The position numbers and the translations under genes were made by a program. 33,655 nt of DNA from Nocardia xishanensis NBRC 101358. Its GTDB lineage: Bacteria > Actinomycetota > Actinomycetes > Mycobacteriales > Mycobacteriaceae. This document shows, in pieces, positions 22,661 through 30,643 of the stretch (the stretch's first letter is position 1; every line of letters begins with the position of its first letter). The notes below the pieces were generated by a model. It did no database searches. It had not been told where the DNA came from and saw only the letters and a list, made by a program, of their open reading frames with translations. The stretch spans positions 1-33,655 of the forward strand of contig NZ_BDCF01000069.1 in NCBI RefSeq assembly GCF_001613365.1. Direction: 5' to 3'.

Positions 22661-23887
22661 ATGAGTATTCGGCCGTTGGACGGAGTTCGCGTCCTCGAGC
22701 TCGGCAATTACATCGCCGCGCCCACCGCCGGGCGTATCCTCGGCGACTTCGGCGCCGAGGTCATCAAGGTGGAACGGCCGAAGGCCGGCGACGAGTTGCG
22801 CAACTGGCGGCTCTACGGCGGCGACACCTCGATGCTGTACCGCACCGTCAACCGGAACAAGAAGTCGATCACCCTGGATCTGCGCACCGACGAGGGGCGC
22901 GCGGTGGTGCTCGACCTGGTCAGCCACTGCGATGTGCTGCTGGAGAACTTCCGCCCCGGCATGCTGGAGAAGTGGGGTCTCGGGCCCGACGCGCTGAACG
23001 AGGCCAACCCCGATCTGGTGATCACCAGGATCTCCGCCTACGGGCAGACCGGGCCGATGGCCGCGCGGCCCGGTTTCGCCGCCGTCGCCGAGGCCGTGGG
23101 CGGACTGCGCGAACTCGTCGGCGACCCGGATCGTCCCCCGGTGCGGGTCGGCGTTTCGATCGGCGACTCCATCGCGGGCATCTACGCCGCCTTCGGCACC
23201 GTGATGGCGCTGTTCCAGCGGGAGCGCACGGACGACGCGGTGCCCCTGCGCGAACGCGTGATCGATGTCGCGCTGAACGAGGCCATCCTCTCGGTGATGG
23301 AATCGCTGGTCCCCGACTACCTGGCCTACGGCATCAACCGCGAGCGCGTCGGCGGGCGAATGGAGGGCATCGCACCGAGCAACGCCTATCCGTGCCGGGA
23401 CGGTTTCAGCATCATCATCGGCGGCAACGGCGACGCCATCTTCCAGCGCTACATGCGGGTGATCGGCAGGCCCGATCTGGCGGTCGATCCCGAACTCCAG
23501 GACAACGCGGGTCGCTGGCGTAATCGCGAACGGCTGGACGCCTCGATCGGCGAATGGACGATCCGGCACACCAGAGACGAGGCGCTGAAGATCCTGGAGG
23601 ACGCGGCCATCCCGTGCGGGCCGATCTACACCGCCGCCGATATCGTCGCCGACGACCAATACAAGGCGCGCAACATGATTCAGCCGTTCCCGGTCGACGT
23701 GGGCGAACCCGATCCGAAGACCGTCGGCTTCCCCGGCATCGTGCCGGTGATCGGCGAGCAGTCGCTCCCCATCCGCAACGTCGGCCCCGACCTCGGCGAA
23801 CACACCCGCGAGGTGCTCTCGGGCCTGCTCGGTATGAACGACGCCCAGATCGCCGCCGCGGCCGGATCCGGCGAGGTGAAAGCATGA
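22661..23887 (+). CDS. CaiB/BaiF family class III CoA-transferase
   Basis: About 408 aa. Transfers CoA between a donor thioester and a carboxylate through an aspartyl-CoA intermediate. Visible features are the N-terminal RVLELGNYIAAPTAGRILGD, FGAEVIKVERP, LDLRTDEGRAVVLDLV, the LLENFRPGMLEKWGL segment, AYGQTGP, the catalytic-Asp region VSIGDSIAGIYAAFG, and the C-terminal IPCGPIYTAADI with GEHTREVL. Length and motif order are normal. The start is ATG 22661 or GTG 22655; both fit. The final TGA overlaps an ATG (GCATGATG), leading into the short ORFs before the lyase gene. It may activate the pathway acid to its CoA ester. Confidence 0.94.
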   Translation: MSIRPLDGVRVLELGNYIAAPTAGRILGDFGAEVIKVERPKAGDELRNWRLYGGDTSMLYRTVNRNKKSITLDLRTDEGRAVVLDLVSHCDVLLENFRPGMLEKWGLGPDALNEANPDLVITRISAYGQTGPMAARPGFAAVAEAVGGLRELVGDPDRPPVRVGVSIGDSIAGIYAAFGTVMALFQRERTDDAVPLRERVIDVALNEAILSVMESLVPDYLAYGINRERVGGRMEGIAPSNAYPCRDGFSIIIGGNGDAIFQRYMRVIGRPDLAVDPELQDNAGRWRNRERLDASIGEWTIRHTRDEALKILEDAAIPCGPIYTAADIVADDQYKARNMIQPFPVDVGEPDPKTVGFPGIVPVIGEQSLPIRNVGPDLGEHTREVLSGLLGMNDAQIAAAAGSGEVKA

Positions 23888-23918
23888 TGCCCAAGACGAG
23901 CGTCAGCGAGGCGGCGGC

Positions 23919-24089
23919 ATGAGCAGGAGGCGAGTACGACGCAGGCCCGCGGGACGCCATACCTGGGAGACGCGCGCGCCCGGGCACGCGCGGCCGACGA
24001 TTCACCCGAATCCGGCGGGCGCGAATCAGAAACCGTGGGCCGGCGTGATGTGCGTGCCGCCGCAGGCGCGGGAGGACAAGCCGTGCTGA
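23919..24089 (+). CDS. Hypothetical 56-aa basic ORF between CoA-transferase and lyase
   Basis: The ATG overlaps the stop (ATGA) of a 12-codon ORF (MMPKTSVSEAAA, 23884-23922), which itself starts on the CoA-transferase stop. The 56-aa ORF ends inside the lyase start (GTGCTGA). The product is Arg-rich (MSRRRVRRRPAGR) with two Cys near the end and no recognisable domain. The chain of overlaps would allow coupled translation across a 195-bp gap. Codon use is only weakly gene-like (AGG pairs), and it may be untranslated or a decayed leader. Confidence 0.25.
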   Translation: MSRRRVRRRPAGRHTWETRAPGHARPTIHPNPAGANQKPWAGVMCVPPQAREDKPC

Positions 24090-25009
24090 CCGAACCGAAC
24101 GGCGTTGTGCTGCGCGACGTGACCCTGCGTGACGGCCTGCAATTGACCGGCAAGACGCTGCCGGTGGAACGCAAGGTCGAGATCGTGCGCCGCTTGCTCG
24201 CGCTCGGCGTGCCCGCGCTGGAGATCGGTTCCATGGCGCGCCCCGACTTGGTGCCGCCGATGGCCAACACCATGGACCTGGTCGCTGCACTGACCCCCGA
24301 GGAGCTCGAGCGCTGCTGGGTGTGGGTGGCGACCCCGCGCCACGTGGCAAAAGCCGCGGCTGCGGGCGTGCGCAATTTCCAGTACTGCTTCTCGGTCTCG
24401 GATTCGCACAATCAGGCCAATATCGGCCGCGCCACCGAGGACAGCATGGCCGTGATGCCGGAGGCGGTGCGGTTGGCGCACGAGGTGGGCGGCGCCATTC
24501 AGCTGTGCTTGGCGACCAGCTTCACCTGCCCGTTCGAGGGACCGGTAGATCCGGAGCGGGTGCTCGAGATCGCGAACGATCCGCGCACCGAGGGCGCGAC
24601 CGACATCGTGCTCGCCGATACCCTCGGCCAGGCTCACCCCGCGCAGGTCGCCGCGCTGATCTCGGCGGTTCGCGACCGGACGCCGCAGCGCCGCATCGTG
24701 TTCCACGGCCACGACACCTGGGGCATGGGCGTGGCCAACACTTTGGCCGCGATCGCGGCGGGCGCCGGCATGGTCGACGGATCGCTCGGCGGCTTGGGCG
24801 GCTGCCCGTTCGCGCCCGGCGCGAGCGGCAACACCTCCAGCGAGGACATCCTCTTCGCCACTCGCCCCGACTGGTTCGCGCCGCCCACGCTGGCCGCGCT
24901 CGTCGAGCTGACCGAGGGGCTGCTCGCCGATCTCGGCGAACCCAACCGTTCCCGCGCCGCCGAGGGGGCGCGGTCGAAAGCCGCGGCCTTCGAATGGGTC
25001 ATCGGCTGA
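24083..25009 (+). CDS. Hydroxymethylglutaryl-CoA lyase-like protein (DRE-TIM metallolyase)
   Basis: 308-aa TIM-barrel enzyme that cleaves a 3-hydroxy-3-methylacyl-CoA to a ketone or acetoacetate-type product plus acetyl-CoA. The N-terminus carries VVLRDVTLRDGLQ (metal Asp and catalytic Arg). The metal-binding HxH is in VFHGHDTWGMGVAN. The catalytic-Cys loop is GLGGCPFAPGASGNTSSED, identical in pattern to HMG-CoA lyases. GTG 24083 is chosen because GGAGG lies seven bases upstream and the family motif begins ten residues in. It is downstream of the CoA-transferase on the same strand and plausibly acts in the same degradation of a branched acyl-CoA. The end overlaps the acetyltransferase stop by 11 bp on the other strand. 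Confidence 0.93.
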   Translation: MLTEPNGVVLRDVTLRDGLQLTGKTLPVERKVEIVRRLLALGVPALEIGSMARPDLVPPMANTMDLVAALTPEELERCWVWVATPRHVAKAAAAGVRNFQYCFSVSDSHNQANIGRATEDSMAVMPEAVRLAHEVGGAIQLCLATSFTCPFEGPVDPERVLEIANDPRTEGATDIVLADTLGQAHPAQVAALISAVRDRTPQRRIVFHGHDTWGMGVANTLAAIAAGAGMVDGSLGGLGGCPFAPGASGNTSSEDILFATRPDWFAPPTLAALVELTEGLLADLGEPNRSRAAEGARSKAAAFEWVIG

Positions 25010-25856
25010 CCGCGGACCGCTCCTCGAACACGTAGTTCACGAAGTCGTCGACCGGCTGGTAGCCGATCGACCGGTAGATCCGGTTCGAGGTGGGATTCGC
25101 CAGGTCGGCGAACAGGCAGACGTCGAAACCAGTGCGGCGCAGGGTGCGCGACACCTGTGCGGTGAGGGCCGACGCGTAGCCGTGCCCGCGCTCGGCGGGC
25201 GGCGTGTAGACGGGGCCGATGCGCGTCCAGCCGCCCACCGGAATCTGGTGCGCGGCAAGGCTCACCGGACGGCCGCCGTTCTCCCACAACCACCAGCGGC
25301 CCGCCACCACCCGCTTGCGGATCATGTCCGGGTCCGGGTACGGCTGCGCCAGACCGATTTCCCGGTGCATGGCCTCGGACCAGGCAACACACAGCGCGAC
25401 ATCGCGTGCGGCGGCACGGCGCGGCGCACCGGCCACCCCGCGCGGCACCCGCAGCTCGCCGAGCCGGAACAGCCTGGTACGGACGTTTTCCCGCAGCCCG
25501 ACGCCGCGCAGTGCGCACCAATGCTCGGCGAACGCCTCCGCGTCGGCGGCGAGTCCTTCGACCCCCGAGTTGCCTGGCGCCGCGGCGGCGAACGCCTCGG
25601 CGACCGACCGCAGGCTCTCGGCGGGCAGCTGCCCGAGGTAGACGTCGCGGCCTCCGGCCCGCATGGCGACGCCGACGACGGCGCCGTCCACCGCGTGCAC
25701 CGACAGGAAGCGCGACATTCCGTCCGCCGCTCGCTGCCCGTCCACGTGGTTGGCGATGCCCGTGGCGATCACCGTGTGCCGCAGGAAATCACGGCTCACG
25801 AAGGACTCTGTCGCGGCGCGATACGCGACAGCATCGCCGGTGATCTCGATCCGCAA
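24999..25856 (-). CDS. GNAT family N-acetyltransferase
   Basis: 285-aa protein. The C-terminal half is a clear GNAT domain: SLAAHQIPVGGWTRIGPVYTPP, acetyl-CoA motif ERGHGYASALTAQVSRTLRR, and LFADLANPTSNRIYRSIGYQPV. The N-terminal half (residues 1-130) has no motif I can name and may be a degenerate second GNAT fold, as in tandem-GNAT proteins. TTG start at 25856 gives MRIEITGDAVAYRAA; no better ATG is in frame. It is convergent with the lyase gene and overlaps its end by 11 bp. The acceptor substrate is unknown. Confidence 0.9.
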   Translation of the reverse strand: MRIEITGDAVAYRAATESFVSRDFLRHTVIATGIANHVDGQRAADGMSRFLSVHAVDGAVVGVAMRAGGRDVYLGQLPAESLRSVAEAFAAAAPGNSGVEGLAADAEAFAEHWCALRGVGLRENVRTRLFRLGELRVPRGVAGAPRRAAARDVALCVAWSEAMHREIGLAQPYPDPDMIRKRVVAGRWWLWENGGRPVSLAAHQIPVGGWTRIGPVYTPPAERGHGYASALTAQVSRTLRRTGFDVCLFADLANPTSNRIYRSIGYQPVDDFVNYVFEERSAVSR

Positions 25857-25931
25857 AATGCATCCGGCGCGATCCCGCCTCGTTCCGCGCTTCCGCGGAG
25901 GTTCGACGGACTCCGTCCGCTGCGCTTGTCA

Positions 25932-25958
25932 GGCGTCACGATAAGCGTCGAAGACGCC
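25932..25958 (-). terminator. Weak hairpin between the small membrane gene and the acetyltransferase gene
   Basis: GGCGTC (25932-25937) and GACGCC (25953-25958) pair across a 15-base loop, 47 bp beyond the stop of the 26005 gene. A smaller GACGG/CCGTC hairpin lies at 25905-25917. No T-tract is present. Low confidence as a terminator. Confidence 0.25.
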
Positions 25959-26004
25959 GAGCGCCAATGACTTTCGCAGCGACATCACGGAAAAGAACGG
26001 TTGC

Positions 26005-26304
26005 TCAGTCGGTGCCGCTCCTAGCCCCGCTGTCCGCGCGGATCTTGAGCAGGACGAGTCCCGCGGTGCACGCCAAGATCAGACCCGCAACGGTGATCTC
26101 GACGTGCAAGCCCGCGATGCCAAGCACGGCCCCGACGACACCGCCGAGGAAGAACAGCCAGGCCAGCGCTCGCGCCACGATGGTCGGCACGGAACGCGCG
26201 GGCGGATTCGACGCTTTCTGCTTCGCCGCTTCCTGATTCGCATCCTCCGTCGTGTCGGAGGTCGAGTCTGCCTGCGGCAGCGGAGAGGTCGAGTATGCTC
26301 CCAT
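26005..26304 (-). CDS. Small membrane protein of unknown function
   Basis: About 99 aa. The N-terminal 40 residues are polar and probably cytoplasmic (QADSTSDTTEDANQEAAKQ). Two hydrophobic segments follow (ALAWLFFLGGVVGAVLGIAGL and VEITVAGLILACTAGLVLL), with a short charged end (KIRADSGARSGTD). Two adjacent ATGs (26307 and 26304) follow GAGGAGAAG; the second has the better spacing. I do not recognise a family. It stands alone, divergent from the lipoprotein-like gene, with a 288-bp gap containing an AT-rich dyad. Confidence 0.75.
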   Translation of the reverse strand: MGAYSTSPLPQADSTSDTTEDANQEAAKQKASNPPARSVPTIVARALAWLFFLGGVVGAVLGIAGLHVEITVAGLILACTAGLVLLKIRADSGARSGTD

Positions 26305-26462
26305 CATCTTCTCCTCGGTGACGCCGATCAGAGTGTTCGTCGCGCCGCACGACCAGCGCGTCTCTCATTCTGATACAGCGTCTCATGCGTAACTTTGATC
26401 ACGTACGCTACGGCCCGCACAGGGGCCTCCGCCGCGACACGTGCCCGCGACACGCGGACGAG

Positions 26463-26500
26463 ATCAATTCGATATCTGAATCATTGATGTTTAAAAGTTT
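26463..26500 (+). promoter_or_regulatory. AT-rich island with dyad in a divergent intergenic region
   Basis: About 40 bp of strongly AT-rich sequence inside otherwise GC-rich DNA. ATCAATTC and GAATCATTGAT form an imperfect inverted repeat around GATATCT, and TTTAAAAGTTT follows. It lies 96 bp upstream of the lipoprotein-like gene. It could be a regulator or nucleoid-protein site; no regulator can be named. Nearer the gene, TATGGT at 26554 may be a -10 box. Confidence 0.35.
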
Positions 26501-26595
26501 CGGTCCGGGGGCGGTGTAGGCGGAGGTACGCCTGGCCCGGGTGACCGACCTGGTTTATGGTGAGCCCACTCGAAACACACGAGGAGTGTCCCCGA

Positions 26596-27084
26596 ATGGA
26601 GAGCAGCAGGGCCAAGATCGCGGGACCAGCGATCGCAGCGGGAGCGGTCTCGCTCGGTTTGGTTCTCATCGGCTCCTGCGGGATCGGCGGCGAGGAAACC
26701 TACGTCCCGCCACCGCCGCTCAAGGACGGTCCCGCCGCGGCGGCCGTGGTCCGAGACGACGGTTCGACGGGAACGGTGTCGCGCATCGTGATTCCGCCTT
26801 CGCCGACCTGGCAGATGGCGCCGGGCGGACCCCCGCGCAGGCCGGCCGGCTACAGCACGATGACCGTTCCGCCGGAAGAGGCATCGGAGTCCAGCACCAC
26901 CCGGCCCGAGCACACCACGGAGGCGCGTACCACGGCGCCCGAAACCACCAGGGAGACCGAGGAACCGACGACGACCCGGCGGACGCTGTCGGCAACGACA
27001 CCGCCGCCTGCCGCCGACGAGGAAACGACCACCCGCCGCCCGGCCGCCACCCCGCGGGCGAGCTACCAGGGCGAAGACGAATAG
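26596..27084 (+). CDS. Putative lipoprotein, Thr/Pro/Glu-rich, unknown function
   Basis: 162 aa. The N-terminus has a basic residue pair and a hydrophobic segment (AIAAGAVSLGLVLIGSC) ending in a lipobox-like IGSC with candidate lipidated Cys28. The rest is low-complexity: PPPPLKDGP, then a Thr/Glu/Arg/Pro-rich stretch (TTRPEHTTEARTTAPETTRETEEP), suggesting an extended cell-wall-spanning or glycosylated stalk. ATG 26596 has GAGGAG about nine bases upstream. No domain recognised. It converges on the acyl-CoA dehydrogenase operon with a 50-bp gap. Confidence 0.75.
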   Translation: MESSRAKIAGPAIAAGAVSLGLVLIGSCGIGGEETYVPPPPLKDGPAAAAVVRDDGSTGTVSRIVIPPSPTWQMAPGGPPRRPAGYSTMTVPPEEASESSTTRPEHTTEARTTAPETTRETEEPTTTRRTLSATTPPPAADEETTTRRPAATPRASYQGEDE

Positions 27085-27134
27085 GGCGGCGGCGCGGACG
27101 CTTTCGCCCGCACCGCCGCCCTGCCGCCGCGGTC

Positions 27135-28262
27135 CTACAGCTCCGGCAGGTCGTAGCTGCCGACCCGGGCGCTGAGCACCTTCAGGTGGTCGAGGTCGCC
27201 GCCGAGCGTCCGGCCGATCGCGGTGAGCCGCGCGACGTAGTGGCCGACCGGGTACTCCGAGGTGACGCCGATGCCGCCGTGCATCTGGATGGCTTCCTGC
27301 CCGACATGCCTTGCCGCGCGTCCGACCTGGAGACGGGCGCGCGAGGCGACCACCGGGTCGTTGGCGCCGTCGGCCAGCGACGCGGTGACGTACAGGCTCA
27401 TGCTGCGCGCCAGCTCCAGCGAGACGTACATGTTCGCCGCCCGCTGGGTCAGGGTCTGGAACTTCGACAAGGTGACGCCGAACTGCTTGCGGGTCTTGAG
27501 GTACTCGGTGGTCAGCCGCAGCGCCTCCTCCATCGCGCCGATGGATTCCGCGCAGAGACCCGCGTGCGCGTGACCGAGCGCGATCTGCACGGCTTCGCTC
27601 GCGTCCAGCGCGTCACCGAGCAGTTCGGCGGGCGCCTTGTCGAAGGTGATCTGCGCGCCGCGCAGCCCGTCGACGGTGCGGAATGCCTTGCGTGACACTC
27701 CGGCGCCCTCGGCCGCGACCAGGAACAGGCCGACGCCGCCACCCGGCAGCACCGCGCTGACCACCAGCTCGTCGGCGCAATCGCCGTGCGCCACCGGGTT
27801 CTTCACGCCGCTCAGCAGGTAGCCGTCGCCTTCGGCCGTCGCGCTCGTCGCGAGCTCGGTGGACGGCCACCGCACACCGGGTTCGGCGTGCGCGAAGGCG
27901 AGCAGCTTCTCGCCCGCCGACACGGCGGGCAGGATCCGCTGCCGCTGTTCGGCGCTGCCGACCTGCGCGATCACCGCGCCGGGCACCAGGACCGCGTCCA
28001 GCAGCGGCTCCGGCGCGAGCCTGCGGCCGATCTCCTCGAGCACGACCATGGTCTCCACCGGACCGGCGTCGACGCCGCCGTCCTCCTCGCTGAAAGCGAG
28101 GCCGAGCACGCCGAGTTCGGCGAGCTGGCGCCACACGTCGCGGCTCCAGCCGAGCTCGGTGTCGGTCACCTTCAGCCGGGACTCCGGGTCGTAATTGCCG
28201 GCCAGCACGTCGCGCACGGTGTCGCGCAGCATGACCTGTTCATCGGTGAGTTCGAATTCCAT
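27135..28262 (-). CDS. Acyl-CoA dehydrogenase, PimD-like small subunit
   Basis: 375-aa flavoprotein that forms a 2,3-double bond in an acyl-CoA. N-terminal MEFELTDEQVMLRDTVRDVLA, a glycine-rich EEDGGVDAGPVETMVVLEEIG, VKNPVAHGDCADELVVSA, LKTRKQFGVTLSKFQTLTQRAANMYV, and the C-terminal QMHGGIGVTSEYPVGHYVARL. Order and length match the small subunit of pimeloyl-CoA dehydrogenase-type heterodimers (PimD), and the large-subunit gene lies directly upstream, 9 bp away. ATG 28262 has GAGG upstream; a TTG two codons earlier is possible. In such pairs only one subunit usually supplies a complete active site. The substrate could be a dicarboxylyl- or ring-derived CoA ester. Confidence 0.92.
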   Translation of the reverse strand: MEFELTDEQVMLRDTVRDVLAGNYDPESRLKVTDTELGWSRDVWRQLAELGVLGLAFSEEDGGVDAGPVETMVVLEEIGRRLAPEPLLDAVLVPGAVIAQVGSAEQRQRILPAVSAGEKLLAFAHAEPGVRWPSTELATSATAEGDGYLLSGVKNPVAHGDCADELVVSAVLPGGGVGLFLVAAEGAGVSRKAFRTVDGLRGAQITFDKAPAELLGDALDASEAVQIALGHAHAGLCAESIGAMEEALRLTTEYLKTRKQFGVTLSKFQTLTQRAANMYVSLELARSMSLYVTASLADGANDPVVASRARLQVGRAARHVGQEAIQMHGGIGVTSEYPVGHYVARLTAIGRTLGGDLDHLKVLSARVGSYDLPEL

Positions 28263-28271
28263 GGCCAAGCC

Positions 28272-29444
28272 TCACAATCCGAGGATCGTGGAGGCGATGA
28301 TGGTGCGCTGCACCTCGCTCGAACCTCCGTAGATGGTTGTCTTGCGGTAATTGAGGTAGCTGGGGCCGCTGCGTTGCGCCCAGCCGGGGGAGGCGATCTC
28401 GTCCGCGTCGACCGGAAGCGCGTCCGGGCCCGCGATGTCGAGCAGCAGCTCGGTGGCGGCCTGCTGGAGCTCCGAGCCGCGCAGCTTGAGCACCGAGGAG
28501 GCCGGGTTCGGCTTACCCTCGGTGCTATTCGAGACCACGCGCAGCTGGGTGAGCTCGAGCGCGAGCAGCTCGTTCTCCAGTTCGGCCACCCGGGCGGCGA
28601 ACATCGGGTCCTCGAGCAGCGTCCCCGAACCCGACTTGATCTGGCGCGCGTAGTCCTTCGCGACACCCAGCTTCACCTTGGTGCGGCCGACACCGGTGAT
28701 GCCGGTGCGCTCGTTGCCGAGCAGGAACTTGGCGTAGGTCCAGCCCATGTTCTCCTCGCCGACCAGCTGATCGGCGGGCACCCGCACGTTCTCGAAGAAG
28801 ACCTCGTTCACCTCGTAGCCGCCGTCGATCAGCTTGATCGGGCGGATGGTGACGCCGGGGCTCTTCACGTCGAACAGCAGGAAGGAGATGCCCGACTGCT
28901 TCTTCGGCGCGTTCGGATCGGTGCGCACGAGGCAGAAGATCCAGTCGGCGTACTGGGCCAGCGTGGTCCAGATCTTCTGGCCGTTGACGATGTAGGAGTC
29001 GCCGTCGCGCACCGCGGTGGTGCGCAGCGACGCCAGGTCGGAACCGGCGTCCGGCTCCGAGAAGCCCTGGCACCACCAGATGTCGAGGGCCGCGGTGGCG
29101 GGCAGGAAGCGCTCCTTGAGCTCCTGCGAGCCGAAGTGCGCGATGACCGGACCGACCATCTGGGCGTTGAACGTCAGCGGCTCGGGCACCGAGGCCAGCT
29201 GCATCTCGTCCTGCCAGATGTGGCGCTGCATCGGGGTCCAGTCTTTGCCGCCCCACTCCACCGGCCAGTTCGGCACGGCGAGGCCGTTGTCGTTGAGGAT
29301 CTTGTGCGTCGTGACGACGTCCTCACGGGAGAGCTCGTGGCCGTACTTCACGCGGTCACGGATCTCCGCCGGAATCTGAGTGCGGTAGAACTGCCGCAAT
29401 TCGTCCCGGAAGGCCGCCTCATCGGGGGACAAGGATATTTTCAT
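28272..29444 (-). CDS. Acyl-CoA dehydrogenase, PimC-like large subunit
   Basis: 390-aa acyl-CoA dehydrogenase. WPVEWGGKDWTPMQRHIW, the FAD/substrate region WWCQGFSEPDAGSDLASLRT, NGQKIWTTLAQYADWIFCLVRTD, GGYEVNEVFFENVRVP, LVGEENMGWTYAKFLLGNERTG and the C-terminal IYGGSSEVQRTIIASTILGL follow the large subunit of pimeloyl-CoA dehydrogenase (PimC) closely by recall. ATG 29444 gives the usual MKISLSPDEAAFRDELR; the frame upstream is open but unrelated. It probably forms a heteromeric enzyme with the next gene. The promoter is likely in the 235-bp divergent region before the secreted-protein gene. Confidence 0.93.
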   Translation of the reverse strand: MKISLSPDEAAFRDELRQFYRTQIPAEIRDRVKYGHELSREDVVTTHKILNDNGLAVPNWPVEWGGKDWTPMQRHIWQDEMQLASVPEPLTFNAQMVGPVIAHFGSQELKERFLPATAALDIWWCQGFSEPDAGSDLASLRTTAVRDGDSYIVNGQKIWTTLAQYADWIFCLVRTDPNAPKKQSGISFLLFDVKSPGVTIRPIKLIDGGYEVNEVFFENVRVPADQLVGEENMGWTYAKFLLGNERTGITGVGRTKVKLGVAKDYARQIKSGSGTLLEDPMFAARVAELENELLALELTQLRVVSNSTEGKPNPASSVLKLRGSELQQAATELLLDIAGPDALPVDADEIASPGWAQRSGPSYLNYRKTTIYGGSSEVQRTIIASTILGL

Positions 29445-29679
29445 ACGCAACTCCCGTTGTGTCTCGTAATGCAGGGTCCAACCTACCCCGCGGTAATCCG
29501 GCCTTGTCGAGGGGATCACAATCGCGATCCAGTAGGCATGACACCGCGCCGACCGCCTCCGCGCAACCCCGCGGCGACCGGCGGAAACCCGTTCGGCCGA
29601 CTCGGCGGCGGACGCGGCGAACTGGTACGTTGCAGCCCAGGGCCGGGGAAGCCCGTGGTTCGTATTCGAGGAGAACTTG

Positions 29680-30426
29680 GTGAACGGCAGAACCATCGCA
29701 CGCGTGGCCGCGACTGTGACTTCCCTCGTCGGCGCGGTTCTGCCCCTCACCGGACCCGCCGCCGCCGCGCCGGACGCGACGATCGATCAGGCCGTCACCC
29801 AGCTCACCGAACGCGCCGGAACGGACCCCGCCGCCCGTGCGGGCGTCGACGCGCTCGGCTCGTACGTCAAGCTCGTCGACGTCGCCGAGCTGCGCGACAT
29901 CGCGGGCGCCTGGGCGCCCTTCGCCTACGCCGCCCCCACCTTCGGCTGCGGCAGCAACGGCCCCATCACCACGATCATCGCGGCGGGCACCACCCAGGGC
30001 AGCAACCCCGACCACGGCGCGAGCCCGGAGCCGGGAACCCTGCGCTTCAGCGCCACCCCGTCGCACTCGGGCGCCCCGCTCAACTCCGGCCTCGTGGTGG
30101 CGTGGCTCAACGTCAACAACGGACTCAGCGGCATCGACGCGCTCGACGACATGACCGAGTTCAACCTGCCCACCCTGTCCAAGACCGTGCACACCGGCCC
30201 CGGCACCGTGATCGCGTCGATGTGGGGCGTCATCGGCTACCCCGGGGCGCACTGCGTGATGACGCCGACCGTCGGCACGTTCGTCGTTCCGGAGGCACCG
30301 GTCGCCGCGCCCGCACCCGCCGCACCCGCGCCCGTCGCGCCGGAGACCGCCCCTGCCGCACCGCAGCCCGCGCCGGGTGTCGCTCCCACGCCGCAGCCCG
30401 CGCCAGGCATCGTTCCCGGCAGTTAG
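29680..30426 (+). CDS. Secreted protein of unknown function with Pro/Ala-rich C-terminus
   Basis: 248 aa. An N-terminal Sec signal peptide is obvious (RTIARVAATVTSLVGAVLPLTGPAAAAPDA, cleavage near AAA-APD). The mature part has one conserved-looking domain (about residues 60-200) with two cysteines (FGCGSNGP and GAHCVMTP) that could form a disulfide, and ends in repeated PAP/APQPAPG units. I do not recognise the family. GTG 29680 is preferred: GAGGAG ends about six bases upstream; the TTG just before is the alternative. It is divergent from the acyl-CoA dehydrogenase operon and probably envelope-associated or released. Confidence 0.82.
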   Translation: MNGRTIARVAATVTSLVGAVLPLTGPAAAAPDATIDQAVTQLTERAGTDPAARAGVDALGSYVKLVDVAELRDIAGAWAPFAYAAPTFGCGSNGPITTIIAAGTTQGSNPDHGASPEPGTLRFSATPSHSGAPLNSGLVVAWLNVNNGLSGIDALDDMTEFNLPTLSKTVHTGPGTVIASMWGVIGYPGAHCVMTPTVGTFVVPEAPVAAPAPAAPAPVAPETAPAAPQPAPGVAPTPQPAPGIVPGS

Positions 30427-30575
30427 TCGTCGGCGGATCCGTGACGGCCGCGGTGAACCCGCAGCGCCCGCACACCGCAGCTCCGGCACGCCTCGCCCCT
30501 TGGTAACCAGCAGCCGAGCCCACACCAACATCGCATTCCGCGCCAGCAAGCAAGCGATGCTCCTCGCATACCGCC

Positions 30576-30615
30576 CACACGCCTCGCAGCGATCACAACA
30601 CCTGCGAGGCGTGTG
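30576..30615 (+). terminator. Strong 14-bp hairpin between convergent genes
   Basis: CACACGCCTCGCAG and CTGCGAGGCGTGTG are perfect complements around a 12-base loop. It lies between the stops of the secreted protein (30426) and the beta-propeller gene (30644, opposite strand), where a bidirectional terminator is expected. No T-tract on either side. The rest of the 217-bp gap shows no gene. Confidence 0.6.
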
Positions 30616-30643
30616 CGGGGTCTGCGAGGACAGCGGGTGACGG

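Noticed and set aside
24999..25009. 11-bp convergent overlap of the lyase and acetyltransferase genes
   Set aside because: Short convergent overlaps are ordinary in compact actinobacterial genomes; both ends fit their families.
29513..29530. GGATC-acaatcgc-GATCC inverted repeat upstream of the acyl-CoA dehydrogenase operon
   Set aside because: Five-base GATC-type arms are expected often by chance; nothing else supports an operator.
27786..30506. 906-codon plus-strand open frame across the acyl-CoA dehydrogenases and into the secreted-protein gene
   Set aside because: The translation is a Val/Arg/Leu/His-rich shadow spanning several real genes on both strands; no motif or ribosome-binding site supports it.
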